From NCBI GenBank assembly GCA_018417955.1, contig JACTVC010000006.1, positions 682,001 to 746,000 on the forward strand: 64,000 nucleotides of DNA, read 5' to 3'. Numbering within the stretch: the stretch's first letter is position 1; every line of letters starts with the position of its first letter. The stretch comes from Laccaria trichodermophora (taxonomy: Eukaryota > Basidiomycota > Agaricomycetes > Agaricales > Hydnangiaceae). The notes under the pieces were generated by a model. The model was not told where the DNA came from and ran no database searches. It was given only the letters and a program-made list of their open reading frames with translations. This document shows, in pieces, positions 10,979 through 21,517 of the stretch. A program made the position numbers and the translations under genes.

Positions 10979-11841
10979 TAGGTTAACATCGAGACTAGGA
11001 ATCTCAGTTTTCTGTTGAACGCCGAGTCCGCTTGCAGGTGGAAGTATTAGCTACCTCGACGATTGTGAGGTATGCAGAAAGTCGCTGTCAAGCTAAGACC
11101 AATAAACCGACGAAAGACGTATGCCCAGAGAAAACGCAAGAAAGGCCAGGAGTCGCCATTTGACAAGCGAGTGACCGCGCGATTTGGTGTCAAGTCCGGA
11201 CTTGATAGTCACTGAACAATTCGAATTCTTGATCAAGGTCAAAGCAAGTGTGTGGTTCCGGAGACGACAATGGCACAGCTGATTCCCTGGCTAGGCTGGC
11301 ACAAAATGTCAAGGTAAATTTAGTGCCAGGCTCTACGCAGAGGGAAATTATCGCTTGCCTTTAAAATTGTAGTGATTGGCTGAAGCGCAAGCGAACTCAC
11401 CGAACATAATCGCCATTAAACGGTTATTTCCAAAGGACTCTCTCATCATGGTTTACTTGTGTTTTTTTTCAGCTACGAGATACCTTTGTGTCATATCGCA
11501 TGAACATCACCATCCTCAATTGTCCCGACACCATATATCGTGTTCCGCAAAACGCCCCCCTGTCGCGACGCGATCTGTGTAACGACAGTGATAATGAGCA
11601 TCATGACGTTTACGGTGGATTACGGATTGTGATCTGCAGATCAGTACAAACCTTCGTTCGCCTGTTTGTATTTCCTGTAAATAGCTTTTAAATGTCCAGG
11701 GGATATTTTGAGAGTTGCCGTGGAATCTATTTCCGCTTCCGACCACTTGTCAACCCGCACCGTATCACCTGGTCGAAGATTAACTCAAGATTGATTCGAT
11801 AATGGGGCAAGAGAGGTTACAATTGCAAGCCGGGAGAGTCC
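10979..11841. other. Stretch without supported gene
   Basis: Short frames only (under 80 codons), with no recognisable domain or splice-consistent gene. It is the 3' flank of the METTL16 gene. Confidence 0.5.
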
Positions 11842-13705
11842 CTAATCCTGACTCTGGGTTGCGGCCGCCACCTTTCTCCCAATATGGCTAACGAAACTTT
11901 CAAACATCTTTCGGTCCCTGCCAACGATCCATTGAAATTCAAGTGAGAGTTCAGATTTCTCGGATGAGCAGCGAACGCCAACGCTACAAACCAAGCTCGG
12001 TGGAGATTGGTCGCGAAAAGGAGGAGATGTCGCAAGCTGGCGACGTGATTTGCGGGACCACGTGTCTTCTGCGGATCTGATGAGGAAGGTGCTTGACGCG
12101 TGCTTCTCCTCTATTCTGATTTCCCTGATGGAATGAAGAATTTCTCTGAGGCGGTCCACCATACGCTGGGGCGAAATTGAAGGAAGGAGGGATTTGGTGA
12201 GCGTATTTCGTTGGGGCTGGAGACGATATAAAGGATGATTTTGGTGGAGATGCGGCAAGCGGGAAACAGCCTACAGAGAGCTTCAGTCGTTGAAATGGTG
12301 TCTCGTGAATCCAACTCACGTCTGGTAGACGACTATCAGAAAAGGACCATGCTACTGCCCAACGCCGCGTTTGACCCTGAACAAACTCGGTCACGGCGTA
12401 GTTAGGTATCTGAGGATGGGGGTGAAGTTGTAAGATGTGTAATCGCAACGAGGAATCTGACCTTATGCTTTTCAATGAGTTCCAAAATCTCCACGACAGA
12501 AGAAAGCTTCCCAAGCATCGATGTATACCACCTTCCAGTTTCGTAAGCGAGCGGGATCTCATCGCAGCAGAAAATCTCACTTGCAGCGCTCCTTAAAAGC
12601 TAGGCTCTCTCGTACCATCGTCCCAACGAAGCCAGCCTCGCCTCCTGCAGTGTAAATCATCTCAACAGGAGCACCAGTACACACCTTCAGATTACGTGAG
12701 TTTTGAAAATTCCTCCAAAATAAGTAACGCACAGCATTGGGACGGAGCTCCTTGAGACCTGCTGACTCTTTCACTTCTTCTTCGCTGCTGTAAAATGGGG
12801 GGTTACACATTATAAAATCGAAATCCCTTTTCATAAAGATAAGGCATGGGACACGCAAATCGCATTCGTAACCTACTTTGATTGCCAATCGTCCATAGGA
12901 AAGAGCAAGGGCTTCTCTAGAGAGGCTTTCGCGATCAAGACACGTCCTTCCAAGCCAGCCAAATTGATGTTTGATTTCGCGTAGGTGTGGGATGTTTCGT
13001 CGATCTCTGTTCCAAAGAGCCTCTTATAGCTAGTAGGCAGTATTTAAACCGAATATACCTGTCGCAACGAACTCCCAAGTTGACTCTAGCTTGCACGCCA
13101 GAAGCGGATAAATAGCAGATGCTCCTGTGCCACTGAGATGCACAGTGACTGATTTGCGAGGAAAGAAAGGAATTGTGGCTTACACGTCAATCCCTCGAAC
13201 AACATGACTTGGGCTAGATTGGAGATGGCGATGTGCATGCATGATATCTTGGATCCATAGAACATAATTCAATCTGCGGTCACATAAATAGGAGAACACG
13301 AATGGAACAATAGATTGACCTATTAGGAACCTAAAATTGCATCCTAATCAGCTACCCTGTTCAGCGTTCAGAGCTCAACATACAGGAGGGCATAAACGGT
13401 GTTTTGGGAGGCTGATGGAAAGTCCGAAATCGCGATGTAGAATGGCTTGAGTTAGTTGCCTGTATGAATGACAAGACTTCAGGTTGAGCAAGCGAGACAC
13501 AAGGAATATTATACCTTTGAGCTTCCTCATCATGAAAATCAATGGTCGCTTGACGACGGGTAGAATCGGTTATGAGACTTGTTGTGGTTGATTGCACAGT
13601 TCCTTGGATACTGGCGAAAAAAACTCACTGTTTCAAGAGAGGAGGATAGTCTGCTGCCAACTGGTAGAAATCTGGGGGGTTCCTATATGGATTGCGAGGA
13701 TGCAT
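11842..13705 (-). CDS. METTL16: U6 snRNA N6-adenosine methyltransferase (METTL16 family)
   Basis: Class I SAM-dependent methyltransferase; METTL16 homologues put m6A on U6 snRNA in the nucleus. Twelve exons sum to 1,308 nt (435 aa): 13705-13629, 13577-13515, 13459-13384, 13330-13320, 13273-13184, 13132-13059, 13006-12877, 12826-12733, 12684-12581, 12531-12462, 12409-12320, 12270-11842. Seen: start MHPRNPYRNPPDF; VPNRLNYVLWIQDI; SAM-binding RGIDVGTGASAIYP; catalytic NPPF in DFDFIMCNPPFYSS; then GGEAGFVGTMVRESL; and TEFVQGQTRRWAVAWSF. The C-terminal block WIVGRDRKMFESFVSHI resembles the vertebrate-conserved region. Exon 4 is an 11-nt microexon (codes VPN plus part of R) with a weak GTCAAT donor after it. 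Identification is very secure; the microexon boundaries rest on protein conservation. Confidence 0.93.
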
Positions 13706-13723
13706 CAAGAAGTGCGGTAAGTC

Positions 13724-14364
13724 ATGTCATATGAAAGATTTCAGACCCAGATTGCGCGTGCGTCGCGTACAACTCGTCAACGCGCGTCAACTTACAACCC
13801 ATCCCCACCAACAATATCGCACCAGGTTCGCCGTACCCACCAAATCCACCAACACCGCCGAACCCATCCAACGCCAAAACAGATTCCCAGCGTCGTTCTC
13901 ATTCCGTTTGACCGATGTTCTATCTTTTTCGACCACAGTCGCAGGCGTTCTCTACTGAGTCCTTCCACTTACCATCATCACCTACAACGACGACGACACG
14001 ACATTTCACGGGCGTTGGAGAGTGTTCAAGGCAACGACGACGATGGGTGAAAGGTAAGCTGCGTTTTCAATGCAAAGTGCGAGGAAATGACGGTCAATAC
14101 AGAAAGTTCGACTTCTTATACAACGATACGGTTCCTTGGTTCCTATTTCTACAGAGGAACAATGTGTTTCACCTACATACAGTGACACCTGAAATGGATA
14201 TCATCTTGTCAGAGATTGAGAGGTTGATGGCCTGGCCTTGGATGATTAAGGAATCATCTCCTTCTGTAAATGTGGGGCTCGCCGCTCACGACATCCTAAA
14301 GGTGAGATCCTTTGGTGATTCATCCGCTCATGGCTGCCTCTCCCGCCGCGCTGCCAAATGCTAA
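13724..14364 (+). other. Possible coding region, unrecognised
   Basis: Starts 19 bp from the METTL16 start on the other strand, so it may share a promoter. One frame from 13724 (MSYERFQTQIARASRTTRQR) runs 108 codons and is rich in Arg, His and Pro. Another (13915-14364) holds a more protein-like stretch (YNDTVPWFLFLQRNNVFHLH, then MDIILSEIERLMAWPWMIKE). A GTAAGC donor near 14053 could join them. I do not recognise a domain and could not close a gene model. Confidence 0.3.
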
Positions 14365-14508
14365 TTCCTGTATGCTATATCAGGAACGGGAAAGCTTTGA
14401 ACCAACTCTTCCGTGGAGACTATCCAATTCTCTGTGCGTTGATCACGCTTCTTTTTACGGTCCATATAAGTACCCTCCCTCCGTCGATATATTGAAGACT
14501 TACGGGCT

Positions 14509-14740
14509 CGGTTGTATATCTGCCATCGAATCCATCGTATGTGTCACCGTGTCGCCGTAACATTCTGGCTTAGTAAAGCGAATGGGATGGCTCTTGTCAT
14601 ACCAAACATAGCGGGATTCCCGCCCTTCTACTCTACTACCAACATGGCTTCTAATTCACCAAGAAGTTATTCAACGATCGCGAGATTCTCGTTACATCGC
14701 GGTACGACGTTACATACTCTTCTCTTTCCTTGTAGTCTAA
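14509..14740 (+). repeat. Duplicated leader and start region, copy A
   Basis: Shares a GGCTCGGTTG-like start, GTGTCACCGTGTCGCCGTAA, then TCTGGC..AGTAAAGC.AATGG, ATGGCTTCT and GTTATTCA with 15943-16200. From the shared ATG at 14644 it stays open for 67 codons (MASNSPRSYSTIARF...). Function unknown. Confidence 0.65.
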
Positions 14741-15326
14741 CTAGACACGGTGCAGTCAATCCGATCCTGGGTCCGGTTGGATCTATAATTTTTAGAATGG
14801 TCCTTGACCGCTTATCGGATGGGTTGAAGGTCACACCAGTCTAGTCGATACCCACGCAAAGTGAATTGAAAATTCTGGGACACTGCTTGAGGTCTTTTCT
14901 TAACTGAAATGAAAATATCAGAACGCGATAGCTTGGATTGAACTGCCCAGGGCTTTGGCGAAGTAAACTCTTTGTGCTCAAATCAAATTGCACCATTTGG
15001 GAGGATGGTTGTTAACCACTCAGTAGGGGCTTGAAGGCCTCCACGGCGGTACCAGTTCAACTTATACCCAGGTGAGTGGAGCTTTACTGCTCGGGTTTTC
15101 CATTTAATTGAAACGGAGAACCAGACAGCACGGAACGGCATGAATGGAAGCAACTCCCCAAAATTACAAGTGACCAGCCGTAGTTGGTCTGAAAACTGGT
15201 CCATTTGGATCCGCTAATCGCAAAATAATTCGCGACCGTTCATCGGAGGCGTCGAGGGTTTCAAATCCTACGTGCAATACTCAGATAAGTTAAGATTTGG
15301 GACCATTTTTTGCGGCTTGAAAAAGG

Positions 15327-15332
15327 TATAAG
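15327..15332 (+). promoter_or_regulatory. TATA box of the small secreted protein gene
   Basis: GGTATAAGAGG lies 60 bp upstream of the ATG at 15392, the usual TATA-to-start distance for a short 5' leader. Confidence 0.5.
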
Positions 15333-15391
15333 AGGCCAGAACCGATCAGATTCACACTTCACTAAGAATCCAGTTCTACCAAGCATCTACA

Positions 15392-15881
15392 ATGAGGACC
15401 TCACTCTTCTACGTTATCGTCGCCCTCTTCGCAACCGCGCGAGCCGTTATCGTCCGCAGCCCCGAGCCAGACGTCGCCGTTGAGAACGACCCGGCGGTGA
15501 TCATTCAGTCTTCCCGAAAAAATGTAAGTGACCGCTCTCCGCATCGCCTCATACTACGGTGCCACTTACGACCTTCATATGCTTTTGTTAGGTTCCACCA
15601 ACCAGGTACGTAGCGCGTCGTCGTCCCTCTCTCTCGTTGAATACATCACCTTCTGATACTTTCCTTCTTTTTTTCTTCTTCCTGACCATTGGGAGCAGGA
15701 CTGTAAGTTGTTGTTGATCTAACTTTTTGATTCTGAATGACTTTTTACAAGGTCCACAAGGCAAAAACGAGCAAAACGTGCAAGAAATTCGTTTTTGGCT
15801 ATGCGTGAGTACATCTGCTGCCCTTATACGTTGATCGAAAAACTGAAGACAATGATATCTCTCAGTTGTGTAGGGCTGTAG
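15392..15881 (+). CDS. Small secreted protein with microexons
   Basis: Proposed exons are 15392-15523, 15592-15605 (14 nt), 15699-15702 (4 nt), 15752-15804 and 15866-15881, summing to 219 nt (72 aa). The first ~18 residues (MRTSLFYVIVALFATARA) are a classic signal peptide. The rest is short and basic, with two cysteines (KTSKTCKKFVFGYAC), ending CVGL. Every junction has GT-AG sites, and a TATA box sits 60 bp upstream. If the 4-nt exon is skipped the frame changes and the tail differs, so exon 3 is the weak point. The family is not recognised; an effector-like or cell-wall peptide is possible but only inferred from size and secretion signal. Confidence 0.5.
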
Positions 15882-15942
15882 GCTAGGTGCAATCTATCTA
15901 CCAATGGCCCATTCAGAGTAGTTTTTCATTAGACTTTTCGAT

Positions 15943-16200
15943 CGGACTCGGTTGGATATCTTGAATCCGTCATTTTATCGTTGTGTCACCGTGTCGCCGT
16001 AAAATTCTGGCAAAGTAAAGCAAATGGAATGGCTCCTGTCGTACCAAAATCACGCATATGTACATTAGAGGATTCTTCAGATTGACCACTCCTCTACTTT
16101 GTCAAAATGGCTTCTCAAATTCAACAACAAAGTAACCCGAGTTATTCAGCAATTTTCAAAAAGTTACAGCATGGTACGTAGTCTTCTCCTTCCGAAATTC
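15943..16200 (+). repeat. Duplicated leader and start region, copy B
   Basis: Second copy of the 14509-14740 block. Its shared ATG (16106) opens MASQIQQQSNPSYSAIFKK and stops after 24 codons at a GGTACGTAG, which may instead be a splice donor. The copies flank the small secreted protein gene. Confidence 0.6.
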
Positions 16201-16474
16201 CCTTTTCTTCGTCAGGCATCCCTCGCCGTCTGCAAAAGCGTGGCACGTTTGAAGATTAGTAGGAGGCCAAATTTCAAAAACGTTATGTAAACACTTCCAA
16301 GTCGTAAACAAGTCGAATCTTGTCAGATCTTCTCACTCTCGCAGATAACTTTTTTTGGAAGGAAACTTCTTCAAGCGCGCCGACTTGGCGCCGACGCCGT
16401 TATAAAAGAGATTGTTTCTATCTAACTATTGTTTAGGTTCGTCTAGCAGGAACCATCGTATTCGCCTCTCCATA

Positions 16475-17685
16475 ATGCCACCCCGCCGTGCAAAACGCGC
16501 TAAACTGGAGTCTGTAGTCGGCACGACACCCTCGACGAGAGATGTCGTCTCCCTGCCCAATCGCACATCAAACGCCGTAGAGCTGCCTGCGGAACTCTTT
16601 CTGGAAATTCTATCATACTTTCCTCACGCGCCGGTTGGGCTTCCTCGCTACGGTATAGATATCCGCACCGCCCCACCCGTTTTTTGTTTTGAGCGCACCG
16701 ACCTCCTCAGAGCTCTCTCCCAGACGTGCCGACGGTGGAGATTGATTCTTCTACCTCTGCTTTGGGAGTGCCTCGAGGTCTACCCCGTCCGATCCCGGGA
16801 ACCTGTGTGGAATGTTTGGCTCGCCAGGTCATTGGAGAGGAAAAGCAAAGGCCTTGTTCGAAGCCCTCAACACGCTGCTTATGTCCAGTGCGTGCCTGTA
16901 TTTCATTCATTAAGTCATTTACGATTTAATGTTAATTCTTGAATCAACAGATGCGTAAGAGTCAGACTGTCAACGGCAAAAGTCCTGCCCGCCTTTGTTA
17001 GTTGTCTTCGGGCTCTGCCCAACCTACACACCCTGTCGATTATTTTCGACCATATCGAGATGACTAGTAGCCTTAAATCGGCTTTTGAAGGCCGAACGTT
17101 TCCGAGTGTGCGAACGGCGGTTGTACCAAACGATGCTCATAGTGTTTTGAGAAGCTGTCCAGAAGTGCGAAGGGTAATCTGTAACTTGGGTGATGGAAGC
17201 ACGCTTGTAAGCGCGATGGCTAAGGAATGCAGGGAAGTTGAAGTCATCGAGGGCTTTCAGCCAGATGAAAAGATGATGAAACGTTTGTCGTTTTTTTGCG
17301 ATGCTTTGATTGTACGGATACAATTGATCGTTGTCTAACAGGAATCGTGAAGGCCGCGCCTAACCTTCGGGGTGCCAGGTTCTCTCGATCTATCACTCCT
17401 GTTGGTATTCTCTCTTTGGCGCCCTAGAGCTCATCTGATTTGTGATTGCTTATTGTTCAGGCGGCTCTTCTGTTATCTTCTTTGAAAGACCTGGTAAACA
17501 TTGAGCTTCACACTGATGTCCTCAGTGAGGCAGCCATTGGAAATGATGCTCGCTTGGCAGATTGCATAAAAATAGCGAAAGAAATGCTTCGAAAACGCGA
17601 GGGGACGAAGTCATTGATAGTGAGCCATTTTGCTTATAAACACACCTGGTTGCATGGCTGGAGCAAGAACATTGAGCTTGATTAA
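16475..17685 (+). CDS. F-box protein
   Basis: Substrate-adaptor type protein: the F-box binds Skp1 in SCF ubiquitin ligases. Four exons (16475-16887, 16951-17282, 17342-17400, 17461-17685) give 342 aa. After a basic, nuclear-signal-like start (MPPRRAKRAKLES), the F-box core is VELPAELFLEILSYFP followed by LLRALSQTCRRWRLILLPLLW. The C-terminal part has leucine-rich spacing (LRALPNLHTLSIIF) but no clear repeat count. This F-box-then-weak-LRR layout is a large, fast-evolving family in Agaricomycetes. An in-frame ATG upstream (16412) is less likely because it sits in a leader-like stretch. Confidence 0.8.
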
Positions 17686-17871
17686 TTATTTTTTTGATAC
17701 AAGCAGAACTTCATGGACAACCGGACATTGACATCTTATCTAATTTATTAACTTTACGAGAGCCATTTACCCACTGGCAGTACATAGTTCGTGTATTTTG
17801 ATAAATATTGTGGCTCATTGACTAGATCAAGGTGACCGTGCATGTATGTATAGAGGATGAAAGCTCTTCTT

Positions 17872-18841
17872 CTACTTCTCCACTACCAGAGCCTTTTCCA
17901 GGCGATAAGATCCGCACCAGCGGCCTCCCATCCGCTGTGTGAGATACAACCAATCCCATATCTCGGTGTTGAGCTGCAAAAACGGCAGGTGAAACAGCAG
18001 GAATTGATGAGCTCCAGCCAACCACCATCCGACGACGCTTGCAAGCTGCTAAAACGAGTCTAGCTGCGAGGCAGGAATGCGCAAAAAATGAGTATACCCA
18101 TCCCAAGACATCATCGACAACGCGACGCAGATTGCCAAGAGCATCATCCCGATCGTTACGACGAGGACTGAACAGCGAATTTGTGCGACAGGCTGAGAAA
18201 CGGTGAGGGTGCATTGTTTGGGGTGGGGGTATTGTGCATCTTTGACAGTCATGAAAGCCCAATGAAAGCCTGCCAGTACCGCAGCATTTACTTTGCCTTG
18301 GGTTGAACAACTGGTTTTTCAGCAATGATGGACGCTTCCACCACAGACCGTTTATACATATTAAAAGTTTGTTCAGAACTGTAGACGGGATTTTCATTTT
18401 CTGCAACATCCATAACAGCGTTGTCATAGTACCCCGTTGGTCCGTTTATTGGATGTTTCTTGGAACGCTCCAGATGATGTTAACCCCACGTGGTGAAGCA
18501 AGACGTTGGCCAGAGAGGTATTAATTGATGTCAAGTCGCCAGCATCTTGTACCGAACCAAAAACATGAGTGTTGACGTTATCCACTATAGTCCGTTCCTT
18601 GACAGGTCGGGTCATCGGTGGCCCATTGAGGAAGGACTGTGCCCAACAAGGAGATTTCGTCTCGTAAGGCTCGGTTGGAGTTGGTGGAGTGAACATGGAG
18701 GGACGGCGGGGTAGAGGTGGTATGAGCAGCGCCCCTGCCATGTGTTGTTCCATTCCTGACCCACAAAAATCCACTGCTCCGACGCGTCATCTGGAACGTA
18801 GTTAGTAGTCAAAGGGTTGATCGAGCGGAGCACTGGCATTG
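17872..18841 (-). pseudogene. Unrecognised membrane-protein gene (related copy at 9 kb)
   Basis: On the minus strand, blocks read in order: QWIFVGQEWNNTWQG, VFGSVQDAG, SINTSLANVLLHHVG, GYYDNAVM, NENPVYSSEQTFNMYKRS, VVEASIIAEKPVVQPKAK, then after a possible intron (GTAAATG donor near 18290) a hydrophobic span (VLVVTIGMMLLAICVALSMM) and IPASQLDSF. A TAG then interrupts the frame before QLASVVGWWLAGAHQFLLFH and a final TAG at 17872. Two hydrophobic segments suggest an integral membrane protein. Whether the first TAG is real decay or an unseen intron is unclear. The family is not recognised. Confidence 0.4.
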
Positions 18842-19536
18842 GCGTAGTTCAAAGCTTGGACCCGCGCAGCTAGTTCAACAGTTGCGCCGGATAGAGAGTT
18901 GAGTTGTGGACACTAATAACGAGTCGTCCAGAAACGAGTATTAGAAAATTTCCTTCTGATCCAAGAACGGTACATGGAGCGAAGGAAGACACGCAGCGAT
19001 GATGCACCAAAGATGGCCCATGGTGGAACGCGACCCAGGACTCGGACCGTAAATCGATGAAATAGTCATCACCTACAATATTACCTTAAACCATTGTCGT
19101 ACAAGTTAGAGGACGGGGGCTGCTTGGGCGACTCACCTTTATTCTAATTATTCTAGAGGCACGGGCGTTTATTGCAAGGTTCATTTTGAAAAACCTTCTT
19201 GACCGCGGGGCCTGTGGAATGTCAACTTTAGATAGGAACCTCCAATCGGCGCCATGAATGGACGTGTTTTAGGTGACGGAACTGCGCTTCGTTGGCTTGA
19301 GCTGCCGGGCACCGCTTGTAAACGAATTCCAAACAGGCCGCGCTTTTCATAATTGACCCATACGATGAAGACCATGGTTCAAAGAGAATGATGTACAAAT
19401 GCTGAGTGGTGGTTGGGTTGTAAATACTATGTAAGATGTAAATATGTAATAGTGGTACTAAGAATAAAGAGTGGACAGGTGGGGGAGTCATGGATATGCG
19501 TCACGTCAATGAAAACAAATTACTCAAACCACATCC
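18842..19536. other. Intergenic, nothing supported
   Basis: Only short frames are present. The HSP60 transcript end (minus strand) probably lies near 19400-19530. Confidence 0.5.
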
Positions 19537-21479
19537 TTAAAACCCTCCCATACCTCCCATCCCCCCCATGCCACCACCCATGCCACCACCGGGCACCTTC
19601 TCCTCCTCACTCTCAACAACACACACCTCACTCGTCGTCAACAAACTCGCCACCCCACTCGCATCCACAAGCGCAGTCCTAACAACCTTCAAAGGATCCA
19701 CGATCCCCGCCTTGATCATATCCACATATTCACCCCTCGCAGCGTCGTACCCCCACGAAAATTTGTCGGCTCCCCCGTATGTTTTGAGCAGCGTACCAAC
19801 GATAACGCTAGATTCTTCACCAGCATTCGTTAGTATCGTACGCGCAGGGTTGGTCAATGCCCTTCTAATAATCGCCACACCCAATTCTTGATCAAAGTTG
19901 ATCGTAGAGATGGGTTTGGCGTCGGGTGAGACGGGGGAGCTGGCTGACCCAGCTGCTGGAGAGCTCGTAGCGAGCTGGAGGGAGGCTTTGAGGAGGGCTA
20001 CGCCACCTCCTGGGAGGATACCTTCCTCTACGGCGGCGCGCGTAGCGTTGAGCGCATCGTCATACCTGTCCTTCTTCTCGCCTACTTCGACTTCGGACGA
20101 TCCACCAACTTTGATGACGGCTACGCCTCCGCTGAGCTTAGCTAACCGTTCTTGGAGCTTGCTCCTGTCAAAGTCGGATGTGGTAGGGTCCGCAACGAGT
20201 GCGCGGATCTGTTCGCAGCGAGCTTGGATGGCGTCTTTTGACCCTTCGCCGTTAAGGACGATGGTGTCCTCTTTCGTGATGCTGATGGACCCGGTGGAGC
20301 CGAGCAAGTCAACGGTCGCACGCTCGAGTTTGATGTCGAGCTCGTCAGTGAAGACGGTGCCTCCTGTGAGGATGGCGAGGTCTCCGAGGATGGACTTGCG
20401 GTTGTCTCCGAACCCGGGTGCTTTGACGGCCGCGACTTGGAGTTGGCCGCGGAGCTTGTTGAGAATACACGCTGCCAGGGCTTCACCGTCAATGTCCTCT
20501 GCGATGATCACGAGCGGACGACGGGCTTGGGCTGCTGCTTCGAGTGAGGGGAGGATATCCTGAAGCAGAGAAATCTTCTTCTCGCTCAGTAGGATGTACG
20601 GTTTCTCAAACTCGACTTTTTGCGATTTAACGTCCGTGACAAAGTAAGGGGAGATGAAACCGCGGTCGAAGCGCATGCCTTCGGTGATTTCGATCTCGTC
20701 TTCGATTGTGCGGCCCTCTTTGACGGTGATGACACCTTCCTTGCCGACTTTTTCCATGGCCTGCGCAATGAGGTTGCCGACGTGGGTGTCGCCATTTGCG
20801 GAGATGGTGGCGACTTGAGCGATCTCTGCGGTGGTGGTGATGGTCTTTGTGTTGGCGGAGAGGAATTCGACGACGCGGTCGACGGCTGCTTGGGAACCGC
20901 GGCGGAGGTCCATGGGGTTGCAACCTGCCGCTACGTTCTTTACGCCCTCGGAGTAGATGGCGCGAGCGAGGACGGTGGCGGTTGTTGTTCCATCACCTGC
21001 GATTTCGTTTGTCTTTTGCGCAACGTCTTGGACGAGGCTGAGAGGGAACGTGAGAAAAGAAGAGGACGAGGAGAAAAGGTAGTTACCGAGCACCAAGGTT
21101 CTCAAACTTGTCTTTCAAAGTGATAGATTTTGCGACAGTAACACCGTCTGAGAGACATGAGTGAGTGGGGAAGAGATGACGTGTCACGGCAAGCTCTTAC
21201 CTTTTGTGATTTTGGGACCACCAAACGACTGTTCGATGATGACGTTGCGACCTGAAGAAGTGTTTAGCAAGGGCAAGTAAGTGTGGTATCGAGCATACCC
21301 TTTGGACCAAGGGTGACGCTGACGGCATTGGCAAGGACGTCGACACCCTTGAGAATGCTGGCTCTGCCCTCGTTCGAGAACTTGATCTCCTTGTGCGCAC
21401 CACGAGCCAACGTGGGCTTGGCTGCTTTTGCAGCTGCACGGCGGAGAGACCTGGATGAAGTGGTCGACAGACGATGCAT
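19537..21479 (-). CDS. HSP60: Mitochondrial chaperonin Hsp60
   Basis: Group I chaperonin (GroEL type) that folds imported proteins in the mitochondrial matrix with Hsp10. Four exons (21479-21299, 21251-21201, 21147-21087, 21037-19537) total 1,794 nt (597 aa). Residues 1-25 are an Arg/Ser/Ala-rich presequence ([20 protein letters not shown]). Then come [11 protein letters not shown] and DGVTVAK, the ATP-site [14 protein letters not shown], apical [28 protein letters not shown], and the intermediate-domain [10 protein letters not shown] and GGGVALLKA. It ends in a Gly-Met repeat tail ([17 protein letters not shown]). Family length is ~570-600, so it is complete. Antisense frames inside are shadows. 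It starts 38 bp from the divergent DEUBAD gene. Confidence 0.97.
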
Positions 21480-21517
21480 TTTGAGTAGTGAGTGATGGTA
21501 GTAAAGAAACGAAGGTT
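21480..21517. promoter_or_regulatory. Very short divergent intergenic region
   Basis: Only 38 bp separate the HSP60 ATG (minus, 21479) from the first in-frame ATG of the DEUBAD gene (plus, 21518). If that gene starts at the next ATG (21574) the gap is 94 bp. The promoter elements must be shared or lie within the transcribed regions. Confidence 0.55.

Noticed and set aside
13578..13628. An 18-nt ultrashort intron (GTGAGT...CGCCAG) in METTL16
   Set aside because: It keeps frame, but using the later acceptor gives a normal 51-nt intron and aligns better with METTL16 proteins, so no extreme intron is needed.
19568..21123. Long antisense frames opposite HSP60 (up to 221 codons)
   Set aside because: Shadows of a GC-rich, codon-biased gene; composition is skewed and no domain is present.
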